Origin: Gammaproteobacteria bacterium
GTDB lineage: Bacteria; Pseudomonadota; Gammaproteobacteria; Pseudomonadales; Pseudohongiellaceae
Length of the DNA: 64,000 bases
Assembly: GCA_029253585.1 (NCBI GenBank)
Contig: JAQWZF010000023.1
Coordinates: 186,001 to 250,000, forward strand
Direction of reading: 5' to 3'
The notes beneath the pieces are model-generated. The model worked only from the letters and a program-made list of their open reading frames with translations. It did no database searches and was not told the DNA's origin. Below are positions 1 through 9,111 of this stretch, in pieces. Made by a program: the position numbers and the translations under genes. Positions within the stretch are counted from its first letter, which is position 1. Every line of letters begins with the position of its first letter.

Positions 1-1247
1 ATAGAAGCCGGTTTTCCTGCCTCAAGCCCTTCACTTTCAGCGTGGAACACGCGGCCCGATACCATGTCGGTAAACACGACTCTGCCGACTAGTGCTGGAA
101 TTCCTGTACCGCGATAGACATAGACGCTACTAACCGCATTACCTTCATCGTGATCAAATTGAAGAACCGGATAGGTGAATTCCTGAGTATCTATTGGCCT
201 AGGGTACACCGGATTCGGTCTGACATTACCGATCCCAAAAGCGGTAGCAAACATGCCCTCACGTAAACGCCAACCATAGTTTGCACCAGGGACACCTATA
301 TTTATTTCCTCGATCTGGTTCTGTCCGATATCGGCGATGTACATAGTGCCATCGCTGTCGAACGAAAAATGCTGGGGATGTCGAAGACCATAGGCCCATA
401 TTTCTGGCGCGACTCCCCCCTCTCCGACGAAAGGGTTGTCCTCGGGTATTCCATAGCTTGAAGGATACTCCGAATTCAGGGGATCGATTCTAATGATGGA
501 TGACATTGGCGAGGCGAGGGACTGCCCGTTCTCATTAGGGTCATTCGCCCCACCTCCATCTCCCAGGCTGGCAAATAACAAACCATAGTCTGAATCGGCA
601 TTCGTAGCGGCATAATTAAATGCCAAAGTACCAATGTTATGATTTTGCGCGAACTGTCCTATGCGAAATATTTCTCTCGATGTGCCGGAGAAGACATTAG
701 CGCTTGCATCCGTCGCCGTCCACTCACGAATCACACTCTCATGATTCTCGGAATTGTCATCCAGATAGTTGGCAAGCCCGCTTTGTGAACTCGCACTCAT
801 AGCTGTGTAGAACTTGCCGTAGCCCGGCCTGCCAACTTGTCCGAACTGAGGGTGGAACGCAAAACCCGCTAGTCCGGTTTCGTTGGGGTACATGGAGTCA
901 TCGAAGTCTACTTCGCCGCCGCGAATATCCAGAAACGCATCGAGGGTGTTCGCCTGCTCATCATAGATATACAACACGCCGCGCAGCTCATTGATCACCA
1001 AGCGTCCAGAGTTATCCGGAATTGGCTGCATATACTGCAGGCGAGCATAGGCATTATTAGTGAGAGGGACATCATTTGAGTCCAGGGTCTGCGGCAGCCG
1101 CAGAAATTCCTGAGCGATAACACTGATCTCGCCCTTTTCAATCTTCGCAGGAATAGGATCGACCAAAGCTTCGGGCAAAGCCTCGGCGGCGAACGAGCCA
1201 GCCATCGCACTCATACAGGCAAAACTAAAACCGACTTCCAACTTCAT
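1..1247 (-). CDS. PQQ-dependent sugar dehydrogenase (GSDH/sorbosone family), 3' end outside window
   Basis: Reading back from ATG at 1247 gives an open frame that runs off the window edge, so the C-terminus is missing. The N-terminus has a signal-like stretch ending near SFAAEA. The body carries glucose/sorbosone dehydrogenase motifs in order: GLAGFAFHPQF, then LFASLGDGGGANDP, then GLRHPQHFSFD, then GANYGWRLREG. This is the six-bladed propeller of soluble aldose dehydrogenases, which oxidise sugars with PQQ in the periplasm. The family is clear; the substrate is not. It starts 23 nt after the PQQ dehydrogenase gene at 1271-3421 on the same strand, so the two are probably co-transcribed. Confidence 0.85.
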   Translation of the reverse strand, partial: MKLEVGFSFACMSAMAGSFAAEALPEALVDPIPAKIEKGEISVIAQEFLRLPQTLDSNDVPLTNNAYARLQYMQPIPDNSGRLVINELRGVLYIYDEQANTLDAFLDIRGGEVDFDDSMYPNETGLAGFAFHPQFGQVGRPGYGKFYTAMSASSQSGLANYLDDNSENHESVIREWTATDASANVFSGTSREIFRIGQFAQNHNIGTLAFNYAATNADSDYGLLFASLGDGGGANDPNENGQSLASPMSSIIRIDPLNSEYPSSYGIPEDNPFVGEGGVAPEIWAYGLRHPQHFSFDSDGTMYIADIGQNQIEEINIGVPGANYGWRLREGMFATAFGIGNVRPNPVYPRPIDTQEFTYPVLQFDHDEGNAVSSVYVYRGTGIPALVGRVVFTDMVSGRVFHAESEGLEAGKPAS

Positions 1248-1270
1248 GGCTCGATTACCCTCCTATATGC

Positions 1271-3421
1271 TCACCTTTGATTAGGCAGTCTGTACGCAAC
1301 CAAGGCACCAGGAAAGTCTGTACGCGAGCTACCAATCTGCACAACGATATATTGCTTGCCCTGATGCATATAAGTCATCATTCCATACTGGCCCGGCGCG
1401 GGTAACGGCACGCTGCCGACAATCTCTCCGCTGTATTTATCTCGTGCATTCAAGGTCATTGGCGCATCGGGAACAAATTGCACCATGCCCTCACTCATCG
1501 CCCGGGTCTGCACTAGAAGATCGTCCATCACCATCTGAATCGACCAGCCCACGCCTCCGGTATCCGGCAGATCGACTCCTTCCAGGAGCGGATGGTTCTT
1601 GATTGCATCGGGAGTAGGGCCTACTGCCATGGACCAAGCCTTCTCGCCACTGTTCATCTGATACGCGGTTAGCTGATTATCCATAGGCTTGAAGACACGC
1701 AGACCATCTATAGTGGGCAAGCCACCACCACCGCCGGGTAACCATGCTGCAACAGTCTTGCCGGTAGTTGGTGTGCTGTTTGGAGTCGCACCACCTTCGC
1801 CAGGTATCGGATAGTTAGGATTGTCTCTATCGACGCCATTCGTTGGCCGCATAAAGCCAGGGGCGAAACAGTTGCGTGAATGGGATGCAAACATCAATCC
1901 ACTGCTAGGGTCACCTACAGGTTGATGAGGAATGACGTTGCCACCACCTATGCAGCCAATATTATTGATGTAGTCGTTATCGTGCTCCTGGGGCAGGGCC
2001 GGAACGTAAAGGCCACCGACGCGATAACCATTGAGAATTACCATCGCCTGCTCTTTTAACTCGGGCTTGTAATCGATAACAAACTCTTCGGTCAGGCCGT
2101 CGGTGACTATCGGATCAACCGGTTCTGGCCAGGTAGGAAAGGGCTGGGTCGGTGCGGTGTAATTTCCCGGCACCTGAGTCTGGAATACTTCGCGATCTTC
2201 GATCGGCCAGATCGGCTCGCCGGTCTCGCGATTGAATGCAAACACCAGACCCTGCTTGGTGTTCTGAATGAGTGCGGGAATAGTCTGCCCGTCTACGGTC
2301 AGATCCATCAACATGGGCGGCGTGGGCAAATCGTAGTTCCACTGATCGCTGCGATGAATCTGGTAATGCCAGCGACGCTCACCGGTTTGTACATCCAGGG
2401 CCAACACACTGCCACCAAATAGATTATAGCCAGGCCGATGACCTGCATAGGACTGAACAGTAGACGCATTGGTCACCATATAGACCAGACCTAACTCCGG
2501 GTCTGCCGACGCCGGCGCCCAGGTTGAGATATCGCCAGACCACTGCCAGGCTTCATTCTCCCAGGTCTCATGCCCGACTTCGCCAGGTCTGGGAATAGAA
2601 TGAAACTTCCACAGGAATTCGCCAGTAGCGGCATCGAAGCCCATGATGTCCCCAGGCACATTCTCGATGCGGGTCTGACCATAGCTAGGCTGATGCCCCA
2701 CCAGTACAACCACGACACCATTCACGACAATGGGTGGAGCCGAGGCAGTCACCATGCCTAACTCTCGCGGGATACCGTAGTCCGGATCGTAACTGCCGCC
2801 GGCGACCAGATAATCCTGCCAGGGACCCCAGTCTTCTACCAGTTTAGGAATAAGGTCTATTCCACCGGATTGCTCAAAGCCATCCAGTGGAATCGGTTCT
2901 CCCCAATTCTCTAGCGGCTTGCCTGTTTTCGCATCCAAAGCCCAGAGAAAGAAACCCGGCGTAGTAATATAGACAACACCTCTGCCATCTACCTCGGCAT
3001 AGGCCACACCCTTGCCATAGGCCTGCCGTGGCGAGCGCTGATGCCTTACCGTGGCCGGCTCTCGAAAGGTCCAGATATTCTCTCCCGTTGCGGGGTCCAT
3101 CGCTATAACCTGCCTGCGTGGAGTCGCCACCGTGTACAGCATTCCATCTACATAGACAGGTGTTGAGCGGGAGAAATAATCCAGATTCGGCCCAAAATTA
3201 TCACTGCGCCAGATCCAGGCCTGTTCAAGATCCGAGAAATTCGCGGCATTAATCTGATTTAGAGGAGAGTAGCGTGTATTGCCTGAATCGCCGCCCAGGT
3301 AGCGCCATTCCCCATTCTCGGTGCCGGGCATGCCCTGCGCCGAGGCTTGGCTGGATAACAGCAAGGCCATAAGTGATAAGAGGAGCGAGTGAGGTTTCAA
3401 GACTCTGAACATACTGTGCAT
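1271..3421 (-). CDS. Secreted PQQ-dependent (quinoprotein) dehydrogenase
   Basis: The 716-residue protein has a Sec signal peptide (cleavage near ASAQG, residue 29) followed by an eight-bladed quinoprotein propeller. Typical parts are GGDSGNTRYSPLNQIN near the start, repeated Trp/Gly blade motifs such as ALDVQTGERRWHYQ and AFNRETGEPIW, and a C-terminus of the membrane glucose dehydrogenase type (MTYMHQGKQYIVVQIG). No CxxCH is present, so it is not a quinohaemoprotein, and there is no N-terminal membrane domain. It should oxidise a sugar or alcohol in the periplasm. ATG at 3421 is preferred because AGGA lies 9 nt upstream; ATG at 3412 is possible. A second PQQ enzyme follows 23 nt later. No PQQ biosynthesis gene is in the window. 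Confidence 0.88.
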   Translation of the reverse strand: MHSMFRVLKPHSLLLSLMALLLSSQASAQGMPGTENGEWRYLGGDSGNTRYSPLNQINAANFSDLEQAWIWRSDNFGPNLDYFSRSTPVYVDGMLYTVATPRRQVIAMDPATGENIWTFREPATVRHQRSPRQAYGKGVAYAEVDGRGVVYITTPGFFLWALDAKTGKPLENWGEPIPLDGFEQSGGIDLIPKLVEDWGPWQDYLVAGGSYDPDYGIPRELGMVTASAPPIVVNGVVVVLVGHQPSYGQTRIENVPGDIMGFDAATGEFLWKFHSIPRPGEVGHETWENEAWQWSGDISTWAPASADPELGLVYMVTNASTVQSYAGHRPGYNLFGGSVLALDVQTGERRWHYQIHRSDQWNYDLPTPPMLMDLTVDGQTIPALIQNTKQGLVFAFNRETGEPIWPIEDREVFQTQVPGNYTAPTQPFPTWPEPVDPIVTDGLTEEFVIDYKPELKEQAMVILNGYRVGGLYVPALPQEHDNDYINNIGCIGGGNVIPHQPVGDPSSGLMFASHSRNCFAPGFMRPTNGVDRDNPNYPIPGEGGATPNSTPTTGKTVAAWLPGGGGGLPTIDGLRVFKPMDNQLTAYQMNSGEKAWSMAVGPTPDAIKNHPLLEGVDLPDTGGVGWSIQMVMDDLLVQTRAMSEGMVQFVPDAPMTLNARDKYSGEIVGSVPLPAPGQYGMMTYMHQGKQYIVVQIGSSRTDFPGALVAYRLPNQR

Positions 3422-3788
3422 CAGCTAAGATCCTATGAGAGCGCCGGCTTAGCGCTTCTGCAGCCTTATCTAAAATGGCAGAAGAAGTGAGCTTGCCGGT
3501 CTATTGATTGAAATTCTGTTTGACCGAACTCTAGACTAAAAGCTATCGCGCCCGAAGTCTATGACTGCGAAGTCCGATAACTGCAGCAGCCCATGAAAGC
3601 CTCGATTTCCATGGTCTGGCGTAGAAAGCTGCGTATATATCTTGCGAAATCCCATGAGGAATCCGTATCATGTGCAGCATATCGCTGGCTGAATCAGGGT
3701 AGCTAACTGAACTCTAGCTGCAAGCCATTTATCGAACTTAACATCCCTCTTCGCTATCAACTATTACCCATACCCAGGTGGTTTGACA
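3422..3788. other. Divergent intergenic region
   Basis: This 367-nt gap lies between the divergently transcribed PQQ dehydrogenase and the S46 peptidase and should hold both promoters. A small hairpin (AGCGC at 3440-3444 with GCGCT at 3452-3456) lies in the presumed leader of the PQQ gene. The Shine-Dalgarno sequence of the peptidase, AGGTG, is at 3776-3780. I see no other gene or convincing operator. Confidence 0.5.
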
Positions 3789-5993
3789 ATGTTTACTACA
3801 GCGCTTCAATCAATGCCGGCACCGCTTAATCGACTAGCCTTAATCCCGATCGTCTGTCTTGCAGCTATTGCTGGCCATTCGATCGCCGACGAAGGCATGT
3901 GGCAACCCCATCAATTGCCCGACCTAAGCGAACAGTTGCTAAAACTCGGGCTCGAGATCAATCCTGAAAACCTCAGCAGACTGGATCAATTCCCGATGAA
4001 CGCAGTCGTCAGCCTGGGCGGCTGTAGCGCTTCCTTCGTTTCACCTCAGGGTCTGGTCGTAACCAACCATCACTGTATCTATGGCTCTGTGCAATACAAC
4101 AGTACCCCGGAGAATAATTTACTGACAGATGGTTTCCTGGCAAAGCAACTGGACGAAGAAATTCCAACGGCACCGGGTACGCGAGTCTATGTCACCGAAG
4201 AGGTAAGCGATGTGACCGCCGATGTATTATCGGGCGTAACTGCCTCAACATCCGGGATAGATCGCTACAACATAATCGAGGCTAATAGAAAATCTCTCAT
4301 CGCGGACTGTGAATCCTCCGGCAACCATCGCTGCGGTGTTTCTTCGTTTCATCAGGGTCTGGAATATTTCCTCATCAAGCGTCTCGAAGTTCGCGACGTA
4401 CGTCTTGTCTATGCACCTGCAACCAGTATCGGCAAATACGGTGGCGACATCGATAACTGGCAATGGCCCCGACACACTGGTGACTTCGGTTTCTACCGCG
4501 CCTACGTGGGCACAGATGGGCGCCCTGCCGAATACAGTGAAGACAACGTGCCCTATACCTCGGATAGCTTTCTGGAAGTAAACGCGAAGGGTGTTGAAGA
4601 AGGCGACTTTGTCATGGGCGTCGGCTACCCCGGCAGCACCAACCGCTACCGCACAACCGCCGAAGTTGAGAATGAATTCGAATGGTACTACCCCAAGGCA
4701 CGCGGCTTTCGAGAGGACATAATCAGCATCATCAATGAAAACTCCGCCGATGGCAGTGCGGCGCGCATCGCCTACGAAGGAACTCTCGCCAGCCTGAATA
4801 ACTATGCAAAGAATTTTCAGTCTATGGTGGAAAGCTATGACAAGAGTGATTTCATAGATAGACGCCGACAGGCCGAGACCGATCTAGTTGGATGGATTAA
4901 CAGCGACAGCACAAGACGCCAGCAATATGCGCCCGCCATAGGACGTCTGCAAAATTTAATAGAGACGAATCATGGAACTCGCGAGCGTGACCTGGTGCGT
5001 AGCTATATGGGCTATGCCACTCTGCCATCTGCGGCCCATCGCCTTTACAGATTAGCCATGGAGAGACAAAAACCCGACGCAGAGCGCGAACCGGGTTATC
5101 AGGAACGAGACCTACGTCGTCTAAGCCAGTCGATGCAGGCCATTAGCCGACGCTATGACGAGACTGTTGACAAGGCAACTCTGAGTTACTTACTCGCAAG
5201 ATATGCCGAACTTCCCGAGCAGCATCGCTCCCAAGCTACCGGTTCATTCTTTGGAATTTCCGGTAGCATCGATCGCGGTCAGGTAGATCAGGTTATCGAA
5301 GACAGCTATGCGCAGACATCATTAGATGACGAGGCGACACGGTTGGCCTGGCTGGAAAGCTCTGTCGAAGATTTCGAGAACAGTGATGACCCTCTGATTC
5401 GTTATGCTGTGGCCTCCTATGGCGAGCGCATGGCGCTCGAACTAGAGCGCAAAGAGCTGAGCGGACAGTTCCAACGCTGGCGCCCCGAATATATGGAAGC
5501 GGTGATCGCCTATAACCGAAGCCTGGACCAGCCCATCTATGCCGATGCCAATAGTTCTCTGCGCGTTACATTCGGTCAGGTGAGAGGCAATCAACCCAAA
5601 GATGGCCTGACCAATCAGCCATTCACCTCACTGGAGGGCATCGTGAGTAAAGACACCGGCCTGGACCCATTCAATGCACCCGCAAAGCAATTGGATCTGA
5701 TTCGCGCAAAGCAATATGGCGACTATGTATTGCCTTCCCTTGGCACAGTGCCCGTGAACTTCTTGAGCACTCTGGATATCACAGGCGGTAATTCCGGCAC
5801 CGCAACAATGAACAGCAAAGCGCAGCTCGTTGGCCTGATGTTCGACGGAGTCTACGAGAGCATCATCGGCGACTGGGACTTCGACGACTCCAAGAACCGT
5901 GCCATCTCCGTCGATGCCCGCTATATGCTGTGGGTAATGGAATACATGGACGGCGCCACAAACCTTCTAGATGAAATGACTATTGCCGAGTAA
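3789..5993 (+). CDS. S46 family dipeptidyl-peptidase (DPP7-like)
   Basis: ATG at 3789, 8 nt after AGGTG, is preferred over an in-frame TTG at 3783. The 734-residue protein has a signal peptide (hydrophobic run to about residue 33) and belongs to the S46 serine exopeptidases that remove dipeptides from peptide N-termini in the periplasm. The catalytic His lies in VTNHHCIYGS (residues 91-100), the Asp region in GGDIDNWQWPRHTGDFGFYR, and the Ser in GGNSGTATMN near the C-terminus. Beyond the Ser the segment GLMFDGVYESI carries Gly where DPP11 has Arg, which suggests a DPP7-like preference for uncharged residues. A metallo-hydrolase gene follows 7 nt downstream and is probably in the same transcript. 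Confidence 0.92.
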   Translation: MFTTALQSMPAPLNRLALIPIVCLAAIAGHSIADEGMWQPHQLPDLSEQLLKLGLEINPENLSRLDQFPMNAVVSLGGCSASFVSPQGLVVTNHHCIYGSVQYNSTPENNLLTDGFLAKQLDEEIPTAPGTRVYVTEEVSDVTADVLSGVTASTSGIDRYNIIEANRKSLIADCESSGNHRCGVSSFHQGLEYFLIKRLEVRDVRLVYAPATSIGKYGGDIDNWQWPRHTGDFGFYRAYVGTDGRPAEYSEDNVPYTSDSFLEVNAKGVEEGDFVMGVGYPGSTNRYRTTAEVENEFEWYYPKARGFREDIISIINENSADGSAARIAYEGTLASLNNYAKNFQSMVESYDKSDFIDRRRQAETDLVGWINSDSTRRQQYAPAIGRLQNLIETNHGTRERDLVRSYMGYATLPSAAHRLYRLAMERQKPDAEREPGYQERDLRRLSQSMQAISRRYDETVDKATLSYLLARYAELPEQHRSQATGSFFGISGSIDRGQVDQVIEDSYAQTSLDDEATRLAWLESSVEDFENSDDPLIRYAVASYGERMALELERKELSGQFQRWRPEYMEAVIAYNRSLDQPIYADANSSLRVTFGQVRGNQPKDGLTNQPFTSLEGIVSKDTGLDPFNAPAKQLDLIRAKQYGDYVLPSLGTVPVNFLSTLDITGGNSGTATMNSKAQLVGLMFDGVYESIIGDWDFDDSKNRAISVDARYMLWVMEYMDGATNLLDEMTIAE

Positions 5994-6000
5994 AGAGATC

Positions 6001-6840
6001 ATGCATCAGAAAATACTTCACACTATAGCGTGTCTTGCTTGCTGCACATTTGGCATGAGCGCACTCGCCCATGACTCGACGGCGCACTATATGGCCAACG
6101 AAGGCTTGATGGTAGAACACGGTGACACCAAGATTCTCTTCGATCCCCTGTTCCGAAATAGTTACGGACAATACTTGCTACTACCCGAGGAAATGGAACA
6201 GGCCTTGTTTGCAGGAGTAGCTCCCTACGATGGAGTCGATGCCATCTTCGTCAGCCATCATCATGGGGATCATTTCTCTCCTGGCGATATGGTGCGACTG
6301 TTGAGAGAACAACCTAACATCAAACTGTACGCCCCGAATCAAGCGGTGATCGCCATGCGCAGCGAAAGCGGCAATAACGATGCCGCCATATTCAATCGAG
6401 TAATCGGGGTCAGTCTGGAATATAAGGACGCGCCGGTAGCACTGAGCATGGAAGGCCTACAGATCGAGGCCGTGCGTATTCCACACTCCGGCTGGCCAAC
6501 GGGCCGCCTGGACGTCGAGAATATCGCGTGGCGAGTAACACTAAATGAGGACACCACTGTCCTGCATATGGGAGATGCCGATCCGAACGATGTACATTTT
6601 GCTCGGGATGCACAATACTGGAATCGTAACAATCCACATATAGCATTCCCTCCCTATTGGTTCTTCAGCTCCGCAAGTGGTCGCAATATTTTAAGCAACA
6701 GGATTAAGGCAAAGCGCAGTGTGGGCGTGCATGTGCCGGTAACAATTTCATCTGACCCAATACGAAGACCGGCAGAACTTCGCGGCTTCGACCTCTTCAC
6801 CATTCCAGGCGAACGCAGAAGAATATCTGCCGAAGACTAG
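6001..6840 (+). CDS. Secreted MBL-fold metal-dependent hydrolase
   Basis: The 279-residue protein starts at ATG 6001, which gives a clean signal peptide ending near SALAHD; an in-frame TTG at 5983 inside the previous gene is less likely. It has the metallo-beta-lactamase metal site SHHHGDHFSPGD (about residues 86-97), a second site near RIPHSGWP and an Asp site in LHMGDADPNDVHF. It resembles the UPF0173 / L-ascorbate-6-phosphate lactonase branch, but the signal peptide implies a periplasmic role. The substrate is unknown. The stop codon overlaps the stop of the convergent gene at 6837-7862. Confidence 0.82.
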   Translation: MHQKILHTIACLACCTFGMSALAHDSTAHYMANEGLMVEHGDTKILFDPLFRNSYGQYLLLPEEMEQALFAGVAPYDGVDAIFVSHHHGDHFSPGDMVRLLREQPNIKLYAPNQAVIAMRSESGNNDAAIFNRVIGVSLEYKDAPVALSMEGLQIEAVRIPHSGWPTGRLDVENIAWRVTLNEDTTVLHMGDADPNDVHFARDAQYWNRNNPHIAFPPYWFFSSASGRNILSNRIKAKRSVGVHVPVTISSDPIRRPAELRGFDLFTIPGERRRISAED

Positions 6841-7862
6841 TTTTCTGCAGCCGTCGCATCTGCCTCTTCGGTGCGCCCGGCACGCAAGATTCCTGTCATG
6901 GCATAGTTTCCAGAGTGGCAGGAGAACTCATAGATATTGTCTTCCACGCTGGTCATCGAAGAGATTCCAACGATCTTGTCGGTAAACGTCACTGGGTCGT
7001 CTACAGTAAACTCATAATCCAGAACACCCGCCGCGGTGGGCGTGAAGCGTTCGATGAGAAGACGGTTCTTCGCCGTGCCATAGGCGACGCCGCGTAGACT
7101 GAGGCTGCCAACCTTGTCGCTGAAGTTTCGAGTCTCAACGACCAGGGTATTGCCCTCCCAATAACCACGCGAGTCGCCAGACCACTGCTCGATAGCACTA
7201 TCGATATGAGGCTTGTCACCCAGGATTACGATACGGGCATCCCAACCCATCTCGACCAGTAACACCACGTGACCCGCATCTTGAAATATTTGAATATGGT
7301 TATTGTAGCCGCCAGTCAATAGCGGCGGACCCGAAACGAAGACCAGGCAACGCTCAGAGAGGCCTCGATCCTCCGGACCAGTCCTGTCTATGCCGCCATG
7401 GGTATAACGTACCGGGCGCGTCTCACCGAAGTCTACATCGGTAGTGATGTCGCCACCTAGCTGCACATGAACTCCATCCCGTACCGGAGGAATTCTTCCG
7501 TTGAGTGGATGCACAATCAACGATGTGCGGCTGTTTTCCTGTAGCGCCGTCCTGTCATTCCAATAACCGTTGTAGGCACCGATAACTCGCATAGTACTGG
7601 GAGTCTGATTACCATCGGCAGAAGCCGTCGGCCTTGCTCTGGCGCTAAGAGTGGCTCTATCGACATCGCGCAGGAATTCAATCTCTCCAAACCTCTCCGG
7701 GCGCTCTAAAGGTGTTCGTGAAGAAAAATTCCATACACCGCGCAGGTCAGGCTGGCCGTGTTCGGTCATGGGGGGCTGATAGTTCTGTGCGAGAGCAGGA
7801 AGGGCTGAAGAAGTAAGCGCAGCCCCAACGATGGCAAGGCGGGAAAGCAGAGTTCGGATCAT
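6837..7862 (-). CDS. Secreted protein of unknown function
   Basis: This 341-residue protein has a signal peptide (to ALPALAQ, about residue 25), then a motif near the mature N-terminus, HGQPDLRGVWNFSS, that recurs in a large family of uncharacterised secreted proteins. The rest is mostly predicted beta strand with conserved pieces such as SRGYWEGNTLVVETRNFSD and YEFTVDDPVTFTDK. I recognise the family type but know of no assigned function. Its TAG stop and that of the convergent metallo-hydrolase share the bases CTAG at 6837-6840, so the two transcripts must overlap. Confidence 0.75.
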   Translation of the reverse strand: MIRTLLSRLAIVGAALTSSALPALAQNYQPPMTEHGQPDLRGVWNFSSRTPLERPERFGEIEFLRDVDRATLSARARPTASADGNQTPSTMRVIGAYNGYWNDRTALQENSRTSLIVHPLNGRIPPVRDGVHVQLGGDITTDVDFGETRPVRYTHGGIDRTGPEDRGLSERCLVFVSGPPLLTGGYNNHIQIFQDAGHVVLLVEMGWDARIVILGDKPHIDSAIEQWSGDSRGYWEGNTLVVETRNFSDKVGSLSLRGVAYGTAKNRLLIERFTPTAAGVLDYEFTVDDPVTFTDKIVGISSMTSVEDNIYEFSCHSGNYAMTGILRAGRTEEADATAAEN

Positions 7863-7895
7863 GACAAGCTCGTATTCAGGTGCTGTAAATTGTCC

Positions 7896-8147
7896 CTAAG
7901 ACTTAGCCTGCAGCATTGTCACTAGCGCCTGAGTATGTTCGGCAGCTTCCATACCTAGTGTCGTCAGATATCCGCCGTCTTCAAGCGTAATGAAGTTTTT
8001 TTGAAACAGTCGCTTGGCAGCGGCGATACGCTCGGGAGCCGCCTCATGATGAATCTTGATTCCACCCTGTGAACTATCCAAGTTGAACAGGTTAAGAAGT
8101 TCCAGGTCTTCGAGAAATTCGCGGCTTAAACTCATGGCAGGTCTCAT
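7896..8147 (-). CDS. TIGR02647 family small conserved protein
   Basis: An 83-residue protein (79 if translation starts at the second ATG, 8135). It matches the small TIGR02647 family of gammaproteobacterial proteins of unknown function: the family core LLNLFNLDSSQGGIKIHHEA, followed by AAKRLFQKNFIT and a C-terminal helix with AAEHTQALVTML. It has no signal or membrane segment and is probably cytoplasmic. It lies 33 nt upstream of the secreted protein at 6837-7862 on the same strand. Confidence 0.75.
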   Translation of the reverse strand: MRPAMSLSREFLEDLELLNLFNLDSSQGGIKIHHEAAPERIAAAKRLFQKNFITLEDGGYLTTLGMEAAEHTQALVTMLQAKS

Positions 8148-8395
8148 CTATTGTTGTTCCATGGATAGCATAGCACGTGCTTCGGTAGTTTTTCCCTCGG
8201 GATGACTAAATTCATCTATTCCATGTACCTGCACGACCATGCGCGACCAAAGGCACCGCGCCTCGCCTCGCGCAGAGACGATCAGGCTAAGCTGGGGTCG
8301 AAACTACAGCGAAAGAAAAAATCGAAGAAGGATGGTTGGTATTGCGTTTTGACCCAATAGCTCGATTAGCGGGTTAACCGTGTTAGGCAATTTGC

Positions 8396-9004
8396 CTATT
8401 CCCGTGCCATCGCCCTAATAAACCCTTCACGCTCCATAAGGCTCTTTAGATAGCGCTGACAGTTGGGCTTGTAGTATTCGTTTAGCCCCAGAGAAATTCC
8501 CATAAAGAGTGCATACCCTACCGCGATGTCGGCAATCGTGAATCGATCGGCACAAAGATACTCTCTGTCTTCGAGCGCGGATTCAACACTACGCAACCTC
8601 GATAGATACCACTTCTTATAATCTTCCACCACCTGTGGCACCCGGCGCTCTTCCGGCTCCAGGCGGGTATAGCGCAGCACCAGAGTTTGGGGAAACGTAA
8701 GCGTTGCATCACTACGATACAGCCAATTGAGATACTCGCCATACTCTATCTCATCTGAGGCAACCGCCAGTGGTGTAGGCCCATATTTCTCTGCTAGGTA
8801 GTGACAGATAGCCGTCGACTCTGTGAGCGTTACACCTCCATCGACAAAGCTTGGCACCGTTCCCAGGGGATTAACATCTAGATAGCCATCATGCTCGAAG
8901 CGTGGCGGAAAATTCATAGTGACCAACTCATAATCGAGCTGCATCTCTTCGAGTGTCCATAGTGGCCGCAACGAACGGGAGTTTTTACAGTGATAGAGCT
9001 TCAT
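8396..9004 (-). CDS. Glutathione S-transferase family protein
   Basis: The 202-residue cytosolic GST has the thioredoxin-like N-domain (MKLYHCKNSRSLRPLWTLEE, about residues 1-20), the cis-Pro glutathione-binding segment GTVPSFVDGGVTLTESTAI (about 48-66) and an all-helical C-domain with CADRFTIADIAVGYALFMG. The Ser/Cys near the N-terminus (KNSRS) is the likely thiolate-stabilising residue. It would conjugate or reduce electrophiles with glutathione; gshA is present at 57 kb. The 248 nt upstream of the preceding TIGR02647 gene (8148-8395) hold nothing I can name. A second, unrelated-looking GST lies at 18192-18815. Confidence 0.85.
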   Translation of the reverse strand: MKLYHCKNSRSLRPLWTLEEMQLDYELVTMNFPPRFEHDGYLDVNPLGTVPSFVDGGVTLTESTAICHYLAEKYGPTPLAVASDEIEYGEYLNWLYRSDATLTFPQTLVLRYTRLEPEERRVPQVVEDYKKWYLSRLRSVESALEDREYLCADRFTIADIAVGYALFMGISLGLNEYYKPNCQRYLKSLMEREGFIRAMARE

Positions 9005-9111
9005 GTTAGTCAGCTTCCGGGAAGGATAGATTCTCTATTGTATATCGAAATGAAAATTCGGGAGTACGCATAGGCCATGATTTATAAGGTGCCAAATAAT
9101 TTTTGTGTGGC

